A stretch of 14,720 nt of DNA, from the NCBI GenBank assembly GCA_900552885.1, contig USBM01000026.1, forward strand, positions 1 to 14,720. The letters are read 5' to 3'. The notes below the pieces were generated by a model. That model made no database searches and had not been told where the DNA came from. It was given only the letters and a program-made list of their open reading frames with translations. Made by a program: the position numbers and the translations under genes. Of the stretch, positions 7,334-14,404 are shown piece by piece. Within the stretch, counting starts at the first letter, position 1; each line of letters begins with the position of its first letter. This DNA comes from an uncultured Clostridium sp. GTDB taxonomy: Bacteria > Bacillota > Clostridia > Lachnospirales > Lachnospiraceae.

Positions 7334-8191
7334 GTGCCTGACAAAAGACTTGTTGTTACAGAGGACATGTCAGAATTAGAGGCAGGAAGGACATCAGATC
7401 ATAATATGGCGAAGCAGATGACCGAATTGGAACAATATTATAATAAGTTTAATGAAGAGAAAAGGCTGTTAAGCCGGCATGGACAGGTGGAGTATATGAC
7501 AACGATGCGATATATTCACAAATATCTTGCGGATATGCCGCAGGCGGTCATTCTGGATGTTGGAGCCGGTACCGGACGGTACTCCGTTGCGTTGGCAGAC
7601 GAAGGATATGATGTGACAGCAGTTGAACTGGTAAAATATAATCTTGGCATACTGAAGTCGAAGAACAGCAGTGTGAAAGCATATCAGGGCAATGCGTTGA
7701 ACCTTAAGCGGTTTGCAGATGAGAGTTTTGACATGACGCTGCTGTTTGGTCCGATGTATCATTTATATACGATGGAAGATAAAGTACGGGCATTGCAGGA
7801 AGCCAAACGGGTTACGAAGAAGAACGGAATTGTCATGGTTGCTTATTGTATGAATGAATATTGTGTCCTGACGTATGCGTTCAAGGAGAATCATCTGAAA
7901 GAGTGCATGGAACAGAATCGTCTGACGGAGGATTTTCATTCGAAGGCGGAGCCCAAAGATCTATACGATTATGTGAGGATTGAGGATATTGATGCGGTGA
8001 ACCGGGCAGCGGGAATGGAACGAATCCAGATCCTGTCACCGGATGGACCGGCTGATTATATGCGTCCGGTGTTGAATGCAATGGATGAAGAGACATTTTC
8101 AGTATTTATGCAATATCATTTTGCAACGTGTGAACGGCAGGATCTGATTGGAGCAGGAGCGCATACGTTAGATATACTTCGGAAGGTTTGA
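7334..8191 (+). CDS. Class I SAM-dependent methyltransferase
   Basis: The reading frame from the GTG at 7334 encodes 285 aa. The SAM-binding motif I is VILDVGAGTGRYS (72-84), motif II ends in the acidic E98, and FDMTLLFGPMYHL (132-144) fits the motif IV region; the fold is a Rossmann-type methyltransferase. The start is uncertain. Similarity to the family, as I recall it, begins at MTELEQYYNKF (ATG at 7418), and other ATGs lie at 7367 and 7406, but none has a well-placed ribosome site. It follows the kinase by about 24 nt with no terminator between, so it probably belongs to the Bce-type operon or at least reads through from it. The substrate is unknown; a small molecule, a lipid or a modified peptide are all possible. 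Confidence 0.82.
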   Translation: MPDKRLVVTEDMSELEAGRTSDHNMAKQMTELEQYYNKFNEEKRLLSRHGQVEYMTTMRYIHKYLADMPQAVILDVGAGTGRYSVALADEGYDVTAVELVKYNLGILKSKNSSVKAYQGNALNLKRFADESFDMTLLFGPMYHLYTMEDKVRALQEAKRVTKKNGIVMVAYCMNEYCVLTYAFKENHLKECMEQNRLTEDFHSKAEPKDLYDYVRIEDIDAVNRAAGMERIQILSPDGPADYMRPVLNAMDEETFSVFMQYHFATCERQDLIGAGAHTLDILRKV

Positions 8192-8218
8192 CATTTTTTT
8201 GTGTAAGTTGTGTAGGAA
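8188..8218 (+). promoter_or_regulatory. Possible weak promoter of the sigma-like gene
   Basis: A consensus TTGACA (8188-8193) overlaps the methyltransferase stop codon and is followed by a run of T. At 17-19 bp downstream only poor -10 matches are seen (TGTAGG or TAGGAA), so the site is a candidate only. If inactive, the sigma-like gene would depend on read-through from the operon above. Confidence 0.3.
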
Positions 8219-8266
8219 TAAGATTGGATGGAGAGATTGGGAATATTGAGACAGGAGGATTCAGGT

Positions 8267-9001
8267 ATGTTAGATCAACAGACATTTATGGATACAATTG
8301 CAAGTGTGGCAGAGATTATGCGGACAGCGGAAGTACCGATGACGGAGGAAGAAATCCTTGGTTATTTTGCGGATATGGATTTAAGTGATGCACAGAAGGC
8401 GATGGTGATGGATTATCTGAAGAATCCGCAGGTTGAGACGGAGGAAGAGGCTGTAGATTCGTCTGGCAACGAAGAGGAGAAGGCAGAGCAATCGAAAGTG
8501 TATCAGATGTATTTAGAAGATCTGGCGGGAATCCCACAATATGAGGAAGAAGAGAAGATTGCGTTGTATAAGGCACTGCTTGCGGGTGATGAGAAAGCGA
8601 TTGAGCCGATTTCCATGTTTTCATTAGAGAAAGTGCTTGAGATTGCAGATAAATATATGGAACCGAAGTTATTGGTAGAAGATCTTGTGCAAGAGGGAAA
8701 TGTTGCTCTTTTTATGAAGTTAAGTGAGTTGTGTGGCTGTGAAAAGGCATATGATGTAGAAGATGAATTAGAGAATGCCATAGAACAGGCAATCGTAGCC
8801 TATGCGTCTGAGATTGACAATGAGAGGGAACAAGAGAGATCATTGGTCGGCAAGTTGAGCTTAGTGCATGAAGCGAAGAAGTTACTAGCGGAAGAGAATG
8901 GTACAGAACCGACACTTGAAGAGTTGGCAGAATACACGAAGATGGATGTAGAAGAATTGCGAGAATTGGAAGATTTTGTAAAGAAAAATGAGAAAAAATA
9001 A
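8267..9001 (+). CDS. Degenerate sigma-70-like protein lacking DNA-recognition regions
   Basis: The protein is 244 aa from the ATG at 8267, which has AGGAGG at 8253-8258 with 8-nt spacing. Residues 24-52 resemble sigma region 1.1. YLEDLAGIPQYEEEEKIALY (82-101) resembles region 1.2, and LVEDLVQEGNVALFMKL (136-152) resembles region 2.1/2.2, the main RNA-polymerase-core contact (primary sigmas have DLIQEGN here). Residues 199-233, with EPTLEELAEYTKMDVEELREL, resemble region 3. Where promoter melting and -10 recognition residues belong (regions 2.3-2.4), the sequence is acidic: DVEDELENAIEQAI replaces the aromatic and basic stretch. Region 4 is absent. Overall the protein is strongly acidic. It probably cannot recognise promoters as a normal sigma does; a modulator that binds core polymerase is a reasonable inference. 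The similarity is clear but the function is not established. Confidence 0.75.
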   Translation: MLDQQTFMDTIASVAEIMRTAEVPMTEEEILGYFADMDLSDAQKAMVMDYLKNPQVETEEEAVDSSGNEEEKAEQSKVYQMYLEDLAGIPQYEEEEKIALYKALLAGDEKAIEPISMFSLEKVLEIADKYMEPKLLVEDLVQEGNVALFMKLSELCGCEKAYDVEDELENAIEQAIVAYASEIDNEREQERSLVGKLSLVHEAKKLLAEENGTEPTLEELAEYTKMDVEELRELEDFVKKNEKK

Positions 9002-9048
9002 AGAATTCTTAAATTCGAACGGGAAGGATAGGTTTTTCTTTTGTAATT

Positions 9049-9057
9049 TGATATACT
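9049..9057 (+). promoter_or_regulatory. Extended -10 promoter of the second two-component operon
   Basis: TGA directly followed by TATACT (9052-9057) is an extended -10 element with 5 of 6 matches in the hexamer. No good -35 is seen 16-18 bp upstream. It lies 47 nt before the response regulator start and could drive the regulator, the broken kinase, mtnN, luxS and the YibE/F genes, since no terminator is visible among them. Confidence 0.5.
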
Positions 9058-9104
9058 AATCCCAGTTATTAGGGAATACAATACGAGAGAAAGGCGTGCA
9101 GAAG

Positions 9105-9797
9105 ATGTCAGAGAAACAGAAAATATTAGTCGCAGATGATGCAAGAGATATAAGGGAAGTTGTTCGGATCATGTTAGAAGATGCCGGATTTGAGGTTATC
9201 CTGGCAGTGAATGGAGAAGAGGCTGTGGAGAAGTTTTATCCGGATATAGATTTAGTGATTCTTGATATCATGATACCGGAATGTGACGGAATTAATGCTT
9301 GTTCCAGAATACGGGAGAGAGCGGAAGTTCCGGTACTATTTTTGACAGCGAAGTCGGCAGAGTCTGATCTGATCGAGGGATTTGAGGCGGGGGGAGATGA
9401 TTATCTGACCAAACCGTTTTCCTGTACAGAATTGTTATTGCGGGTGAAGGCACTTTTGAAAAGACCGCATATCGAGAAAGATAGCACAAAGTCCAGGTCA
9501 CAGATTGTCATTCAGGATATTATTTTAGATAAAGATCTGCAGCAGGTTATCCGGGATGGAGAAGAGATATCGTTAACAGAGATTGAGTATCGGATATTGT
9601 TGCTGCTGGCATCGAACAGGAATCATATCTTTACAGCAAAAGAGATTTATGAAGCAGTGTGGGAAGAGGCGTATATGCCGAATTCAACGAATACCGTGAT
9701 GGTGCATATCCGTAATATTCGCAAGAAGTTAGGTGATACGGGACCAAGCCCGAAGTATGTACACAACATTTGGGGAAGGGGATATCGAGTTGTCTAG
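9105..9797 (+). CDS. OmpR/VanR-type response regulator
   Basis: The protein is 230 aa from the ATG at 9105, chosen over a GTG at 9096 because the AAAGG at 9090-9094 lies 10 nt from the ATG but only 1 nt from the GTG. The receiver domain has D11/D12, phosphoacceptor D54 (VILDIMIPECDG), T81 and K103 (LTKPF). The C-terminal winged-helix domain includes LTEIEYRILLLLASN and ends with NIWGRGYRVV. It resembles the VanR/PhoP-like group common in clostridia. Its stop overlaps the start of the kinase gene by 8 nt, so the two were built as a pair. Because that kinase is frameshifted in this sequence, the regulator may be an orphan or be phosphorylated by another kinase. Targets cannot be read from the window. 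Confidence 0.92.
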   Translation: MSEKQKILVADDARDIREVVRIMLEDAGFEVILAVNGEEAVEKFYPDIDLVILDIMIPECDGINACSRIRERAEVPVLFLTAKSAESDLIEGFEAGGDDYLTKPFSCTELLLRVKALLKRPHIEKDSTKSRSQIVIQDIILDKDLQQVIRDGEEISLTEIEYRILLLLASNRNHIFTAKEIYEAVWEEAYMPNSTNTVMVHIRNIRKKLGDTGPSPKYVHNIWGRGYRVV

Positions 9798-10710
9798 AGC
9801 AGTCTGTACCCTGAAAACAAAATTAATGTGGTATTTGATTGGCGGAATCGCAGTTGCATTAGTGATCTCCATTGGCTGTGGATATTTGCTGGTGCAGGGT
9901 GGAACATATGCAATTGAGAAGATATACAATAACGAGCAGACGAATCGGACGTTTCAACAGCGCTATATGGAGAATCTGCAAAGTTATGTAACGAATCAGC
10001 AGATTAAGGTGGAGAATATTACCCAGTTGCAGGGTTGGGTAGAAAGCAATCCGTATGTATATATTTCAATATACCAGAATAACAGGGTTATATTCAATTC
10101 AGATGATATGTATCCAGATGAAGACGGGAAAAACCAAATTGACAGTGTTCCGTTGGTGGATACCTATACCAGTAATGAATTGATCGATTCCGATAAGATG
10201 TATACATTGGCACTGACGGATGGCTCAACGGCCAGCGTAGATATGTTCTGTTATGATTATTGGAAATATAATAATTACATCTGGGTTGTTTCCATCTGCT
10301 TGTGTATCTGTCTTTTTATCTGTATATTGGCGAATCTGTTAAAAGTGAAATTCAGTTATATCGATCAGATTGAAAATGAATTACAGATTCTGGAAGGCGG
10401 TAACATGGAACATCCGATCACGATCAAAGGAGAAGATGAGCTGGGGAACCTTGCCAGGGGAATTGAACAGATGCGTCTTTCCGTTATAGAGAATATGCGG
10501 AAAGAGAAGATGATGTTACAGGCCAACAAGGATCTGGTAACTTCCATGTCACATGATCTGAGGACTCCGCTTACGACCTTGACCGGATATTTGGAGCTTC
10601 TCAGCATGGATCGGGTGACGGAGCCGGAACAGCGTAGAAGGTATCTGGAACTCTCATTGGCAAAGACGAAGGAGATTAAAGAATTATCGGACGAACTTTT
10701 TGAGTATTGA
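9790..10710 (+). pseudogene. Sensor histidine kinase, N-terminal part (frameshifted gene)
   Basis: A TTG start at 9790 has AAGGGG at 9776-9781 with 8-nt spacing and overlaps the regulator gene; it gives 306 aa. Membrane segments at about 14-35 and 163-183 flank an extracytoplasmic sensor of about 125 residues. A HAMP-like linker (184-241) leads to the phosphotransfer motif SMSHDLRTPL with H255. The frame stops at 10708-10710 right after DELFEY, in the second dimerisation helix. The missing ATP-binding domain follows in the +1 frame (10712-11134). As remembered, related kinases have a run such as FEYFLV plus a linker here, so a short deletion with frameshift is likelier than a simple one-base error. 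Without the ATPase domain this product cannot autophosphorylate. A sequencing error remains possible. Confidence 0.8.
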
Positions 10711-10711
10711 T

Positions 10712-11134
10712 GTGGAGCCGGTACCGGCTTATGAATTAGTGATGGATCTGGTGGAGAATCAGTTTTTAAGTCTCGAGGAACAGGGATTTCAGGTGATTGC
10801 CCACAATCATGTAGATGAGAATACGGGTAATTGTCTGATCCATGTCAGATATATGCAAAGGGTACTTAATAATATTTTGTCGAATCTGTGTAAATATGCG
10901 GATGTAGCCAAGCCGATCGAGATCATTGCAAACCGGGAGCAAAGCTATGTGGTGATCAGGATTCGGAATGGGATACGAGAGAATCTGGATGAACATGAAA
11001 GTACCAACATTGGGTTGATCACATGTAACAGAATTATGAAACTGCAACACGGAAAGTTTCAGACGTATGCCGTGGAAGGTGAATTTATTGCTAAGCTGGT
11101 GATTCCACTTGAACCGGCAGCGAAAGCATTATAG
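10712..11134 (+). pseudogene. Sensor histidine kinase, C-terminal ATP-binding part (frameshifted gene)
   Basis: This is the continuation of the preceding kinase in another frame; it is open from 10700, and an in-frame GTG lies at 10712, two bases after the upstream stop. It keeps the N-box (RVLNNILSNLCKYAD) and the end of the ATPase domain (ESTNIGLITCNRIMKLQHGKF). The glycine-rich G1 and G2 boxes are poorly conserved, which as I recall is also true of intact relatives of this clostridial group, so that alone does not show decay. There is no ribosome site before 10700 or 10712, so separate translation could come only from weak reinitiation. The next gene, mtnN, begins 31 nt later. Confidence 0.78.
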
Positions 11135-11165
11135 AATGAAGAATAGAAGAAAGGAAGAATACAAG

Positions 11166-11858
11166 ATGCTTGGAATTATAGGTGCAATGGATGAAGAAGT
11201 AGCAAAGATTAAGAAACATATGGAGCAGGTAGAGGAACGGACGATTGCGTCTATGAATTTCCTCAAGGGAACTGTCAAGGGACATCCTGTAGTGGTAGTG
11301 CGTTCTGGAATTGGTAAGGTGAATGCGGCAATCTGTACACAGATCTTAGCAGATGTTTATGGTGTGGACGCAGTGATCAATACAGGAATTGCAGGATCGT
11401 TAAATGCAGATATCAATATCGGGGATATTGTACTGTCAACCGATGCATTAGAACATGATATGGATGCGGTTGCATTTGGATATCCGGTTGGACAGATTCC
11501 TAGAATGGATACCTTGTCATTTACCGCAGATGAAAAGTTGCGCAAGATTGCAAAGGAAACATGTGAGCGTGTTAATACGGATGTGTCTGTATTTGAGGGA
11601 CGTGTGGTAAGTGGAGATCAGTTCATTTCCGATAAAGCAAAAAAGGAATGGTTGGTTGAGAATTTTGCAGGATATTGTACAGAGATGGAAGGCGCGGCAA
11701 TCGCACATGCAGCGTACCTGAATGGAATTCCGTTCCTGATCATCCGGGCAATTTCGGATAAGGCAGATGATTCTGCATCGGTAGATTACCCGGCATTTGA
11801 GGCAAAGGCGATTGAACATTCCGTAAGATTATTGCTGGCTCTTTGTGAAGCCTTATAG
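11166..11858 (+). CDS. mtnN: 5'-methylthioadenosine/S-adenosylhomocysteine nucleosidase
   Basis: This cytoplasmic enzyme removes adenine from S-adenosylhomocysteine and 5'-methylthioadenosine, giving S-ribosylhomocysteine and methylthioribose. The protein is 230 aa, close to the 232 aa of E. coli MtnN, from the ATG at 11166 behind AAGGA (11151-11155). Diagnostic features are GIIGAMDEE at the N-terminus with the catalytic-acid position near E11, NTGIAG (72-77), VVSGDQFI (147-154), TEMEGAAIA (172-180) with the ribose-binding glutamate E175, and RAISDKAD with the catalytic aspartate D198. luxS follows 65 nt later and uses its product, so the two complete the recycling of S-adenosylhomocysteine to homocysteine. 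It lies 31 nt behind the broken kinase and may be read from the same promoter. Confidence 0.96.
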   Translation: MLGIIGAMDEEVAKIKKHMEQVEERTIASMNFLKGTVKGHPVVVVRSGIGKVNAAICTQILADVYGVDAVINTGIAGSLNADINIGDIVLSTDALEHDMDAVAFGYPVGQIPRMDTLSFTADEKLRKIAKETCERVNTDVSVFEGRVVSGDQFISDKAKKEWLVENFAGYCTEMEGAAIAHAAYLNGIPFLIIRAISDKADDSASVDYPAFEAKAIEHSVRLLLALCEAL

Positions 11859-11923
11859 ATAGTATAAAAGTATGGGTATAAGATTAGTACAATATTATGG
11901 AGATCAGGAGGAATGACACGATC

Positions 11924-12403
11924 ATGAATAAGATTGCAAGTTTTACAGTGAATCATTTAACATTGTTACCGGGAATTTATGTCTCGAGAAAAGATCATGT
12001 GGGGACGGAGACAATTACTACATTTGATCTTAGAATGACCAGACCGAATTATGAACCGGTCATGAACACGGCAGAGGTGCATACACTAGAACATCTGGGT
12101 GCAACCTTTTTGAGAAATCATTCGGTCTGGAAAGACAAAGTTGTTTACTTTGGACCGATGGGATGCCGTACAGGATTCTATCTGATCCTGGCAGGGGATT
12201 ATGAATCAAAGGATATTGTGGACTTGATGAAAGAGATGTATGCGTTCATGAAAGATTTTGATGGAGAGGTGCCGGGAGCCTGTGCAAGAGATTGTGGCAA
12301 TTATCTGGATATGAATCTTCCGATGGCACGTTTTGTAGCTGAACGCTATTACAATGAAGTTTTATGCAATATAAATGAAGAAAGACTGGTGTATCCGGAA
12401 TAA
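11924..12403 (+). CDS. luxS: S-ribosylhomocysteine lyase (AI-2 synthase)
   Basis: LuxS splits S-ribosylhomocysteine into homocysteine and 4,5-dihydroxy-2,3-pentanedione, the precursor of autoinducer 2. The protein is 159 aa, a typical length. The metal-binding HTLEH motif (H53, E56, H57) and C124 (ARDCGNY) match the metal site, and C81 in FGPMGCRTGFY is the catalytic cysteine position, so the enzyme should be active. The start at 11924 is preceded by AGGAGG at 11906-11911, a longer than usual 12-nt spacing, but it gives the canonical MNKIASFTVNH beginning. The stop overlaps the next start by one base. Adjacency to mtnN supports a metabolic role in the activated methyl cycle at least as much as signalling. 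Confidence 0.96.
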   Translation: MNKIASFTVNHLTLLPGIYVSRKDHVGTETITTFDLRMTRPNYEPVMNTAEVHTLEHLGATFLRNHSVWKDKVVYFGPMGCRTGFYLILAGDYESKDIVDLMKEMYAFMKDFDGEVPGACARDCGNYLDMNLPMARFVAERYYNEVLCNINEERLVYPE

Positions 12404-13524
12404 TGAAATGTGAGCGCGATTATCATATATTCTCTAAAAGAAGATATGTTGCAGGGCTGTTGCTGATTATTGCAGCAGCTCTTATTTTCGTGGAAAATGA
12501 TGCGTTTTTATATAAGAATACAATTGCCAGAGTGGTTTCTGTTGATAATACATTTTCACATGTGCAGGATGGACCTAACGAGGAAGAGGAGAAGTATTAT
12601 GATCAGGAGATACAGGCAAAGGTGCTGAATGGTGACCGGAAAGGGGAACATATAGCATTGGAGAATACGTATTCACAATCCGGTGTCAATGACGAGAGAT
12701 ATTATGTCGGAGAACAGATATTTGTATCATTGAGGCAAGATACGAATTCCGGAACGATCAATGGAAAGAAAAGGGATTTTTTCCTTGCCTGTCTATGCGG
12801 AATGTTTCTGGTGCTGCTATTGATACTGAATGGCAGAAAAGGGGGAATCATTGCTGTTTCTGTATGTCTGAATGTATTGATTTTTTTATATGCGTTGTCA
12901 TGGTATGGCAATGGAGGAGACCTGATACAAATGACATATATGCTTGTCCTTATATTTAATGGAATTACCTTAGTCTTTGCCGGAGGAGTGCATAGAAAGA
13001 CTTTGGTTGCTATCATAGCCTCCCTGGCAACAACGGGAATCTGTTATGGAATATATGAGGTTGTACTGCTTACGTCGGAACGACTGCCGTATGAAATGAT
13101 GGACTATGTGGTGAATCCGTCCGATCTTTCTGAGTTGTTTCTGACCGGAGTTCTGATGGGAAGTTTAGGTGCGGTTATGGACGTGTCGATCAGTATTGCG
13201 GCAGGCGTATCGGAGATCCTTTACCGGAAACCTGATATTTCGGTAAAGAGTCTGGTCAATTCAGTTCGGGAAATGGGATATGATATTATGGGAACGATGA
13301 TCAATGTATTGTTTTTTACTTATATCAGCAGTGCAATTCCTATTTTGGTGATAAAGATCAAGAATGGGTATACACTGTATCATTTAATTAATTTTCAACT
13401 TGTGTTTGAGTTGATTCGTTTTCTGATGGGTGCGATCGGGATTGTATTGGCAATACCGGTGGCAGGATTCTTTTCTGTGATTTTGTTGCGTATCTGGAAG
13501 AAAAAAGGAGAGAAGATGTCATGA
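12403..13524 (+). CDS. YibE/F family membrane protein (YibE-like, larger member)
   Basis: The protein is 373 aa and shares one base with the luxS stop (TAATG), which implies translational coupling. After a first membrane segment (about 16-31) comes an extracytoplasmic region of roughly 95 residues, then about seven further hydrophobic segments, near 127-143, 147-168, 176-194, 199-223, 245-270, 300-317 and 340-363. The family signature region is LGAVMDVSISIAAGVSEI (255-272) followed by DIMGTMINVLFF (294-305). This matches the YibE/F-like family, whose biochemical role is unknown; transport has been suggested but is unproven. The gene overlaps the next, related gene by 4 nt, so the two probably form a complex. 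Confidence 0.82.
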   Translation: MKCERDYHIFSKRRYVAGLLLIIAAALIFVENDAFLYKNTIARVVSVDNTFSHVQDGPNEEEEKYYDQEIQAKVLNGDRKGEHIALENTYSQSGVNDERYYVGEQIFVSLRQDTNSGTINGKKRDFFLACLCGMFLVLLLILNGRKGGIIAVSVCLNVLIFLYALSWYGNGGDLIQMTYMLVLIFNGITLVFAGGVHRKTLVAIIASLATTGICYGIYEVVLLTSERLPYEMMDYVVNPSDLSELFLTGVLMGSLGAVMDVSISIAAGVSEILYRKPDISVKSLVNSVREMGYDIMGTMINVLFFTYISSAIPILVIKIKNGYTLYHLINFQLVFELIRFLMGAIGIVLAIPVAGFFSVILLRIWKKKGEKMS

Positions 13525-14360
13525 TATGGAAGTTAGGAATTATTCTGTTTTTTTTGATGGTGCTGATCGGCGGCAATCGGGGGCTTGATTCTTTTCTTGC
13601 GTTAGTGAGGACGTTGCTTGCGTTGTTAGCAAATGTATATCTGATCTCATGGGGAGCTCCGCCTATATTAACTACGTTAGTTATCAGTATTTTTATTATA
13701 GTTACAGTTATCTATTTTCAAAATGGGGTTAATGCCAAAATGCATGCTGCGGTTATCTCTGTCATAGCTGTAATCTTTTTTATTATGATGACTTCCGGCC
13801 CGCTTTTATGGGCGGCTGGAATTAGTGGATATAACGAAATTGAACAATATGAGGAGATCAGTATGTATTTGTCTTCAGATCTGCAGATATCCATGTCTGC
13901 GGTGATGTTATCTTCTGTTTTGTTAGGGCTGTTAGGGGCAATAATGGATACAGCAGTCGCAGTAACTACGGCAGTCAATGAAGTATATGAGAATAAGAAA
14001 GAATTAGATGCAAAGCAGCTGTTTATTTCCGGATTGGCAGTGGGGAGAGATATTCTGGGAACTACAGTGAATACATTATTTTTTGCAGGTGTGGGTGAAA
14101 GTATTATGTTAGCAGTTCTTTTTACGAAGAATGAAGATGAATTTGCCTATATATTGAACTCAAAAGCGTTATTTAAAGAGCTTGCAGGATTGCTTACCGG
14201 AGGAATGGGATGTCTGCTTATTATTCCGGTAAGCAGCATAATTTGTGCAGTGTTATTAACGATATCGCAAGATGTTGGAAGTGATTCGGGAAACTTGTTA
14301 CAAAAATGTTACATATATTTCAAAAAAGTCTTGAAAAATGTAAAATATGTGTTAAAATAG
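13521..14360 (+). CDS. YibE/F family membrane protein (YibF-like, smaller member)
   Basis: The protein is 279 aa, starting inside the stop of the previous gene (ATGA overlap). Hydrophobic segments occur near 4-17, 22-44, 48-66, 76-101, 124-150, 180-200 and 220-247. The signature LGAIMDTAVAVTTAVNEV (138-155) and DILGTTVNTLFFA (177-189) parallel the matching motifs in the upstream protein, so the two are distant paralogues; this one lacks the extracytoplasmic N-terminal domain. The pair has the usual YibE/YibF arrangement seen in Firmicutes. Function is unknown. A sigma-A-type promoter for the next gene lies within its last codons. Confidence 0.82.
   Translation: MIWKLGIILFFLMVLIGGNRGLDSFLALVRTLLALLANVYLISWGAPPILTTLVISIFIIVTVIYFQNGVNAKMHAAVISVIAVIFFIMMTSGPLLWAAGISGYNEIEQYEEISMYLSSDLQISMSAVMLSSVLLGLLGAIMDTAVAVTTAVNEVYENKKELDAKQLFISGLAVGRDILGTTVNTLFFAGVGESIMLAVLFTKNEDEFAYILNSKALFKELAGLLTGGMGCLLIIPVSSIICAVLLTISQDVGSDSGNLLQKCYIYFKKVLKNVKYVLK
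14331..14358 (+). promoter_or_regulatory. Promoter of the BIG2-domain gene, inside the end of the YibF-like gene
   Basis: TTGAAA (14331-14336) and TAAAAT (14353-14358) are separated by 16 bp; each matches the sigma-A consensus at 5 of 6 positions. The predicted transcript would start near 14365, about 40 nt before the start codon, making the last gene independent of the upstream operon. Confidence 0.6.
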
Positions 14361-14404
14361 TCCTTGGTAACAGATAATATACTGTATCGGGAAGGAATGG
14401 ACGA

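Noticed and set aside
9001..9010. AAGAATTCTT palindrome after the sigma-like gene as a terminator
   Set aside because: The stem is only 5 bp, AT-rich, has no loop and no following T-run; it is too weak for an intrinsic terminator.
10697..10712. Programmed ribosomal frameshift in the kinase gene
   Set aside because: A T5 run is present and a +1 shift would open the frame, but there is no rare-codon or stimulatory structure that I can support. The joined product would also lack the linker expected in relatives, so mutation fits better.
11849..11923. Promoter directly upstream of luxS
   Set aside because: Several -10-like words (TATAAA, TATAAG, TACAAT) occur, but none has a -35 at 16-18 bp; the AT-rich gap alone does not support a call.
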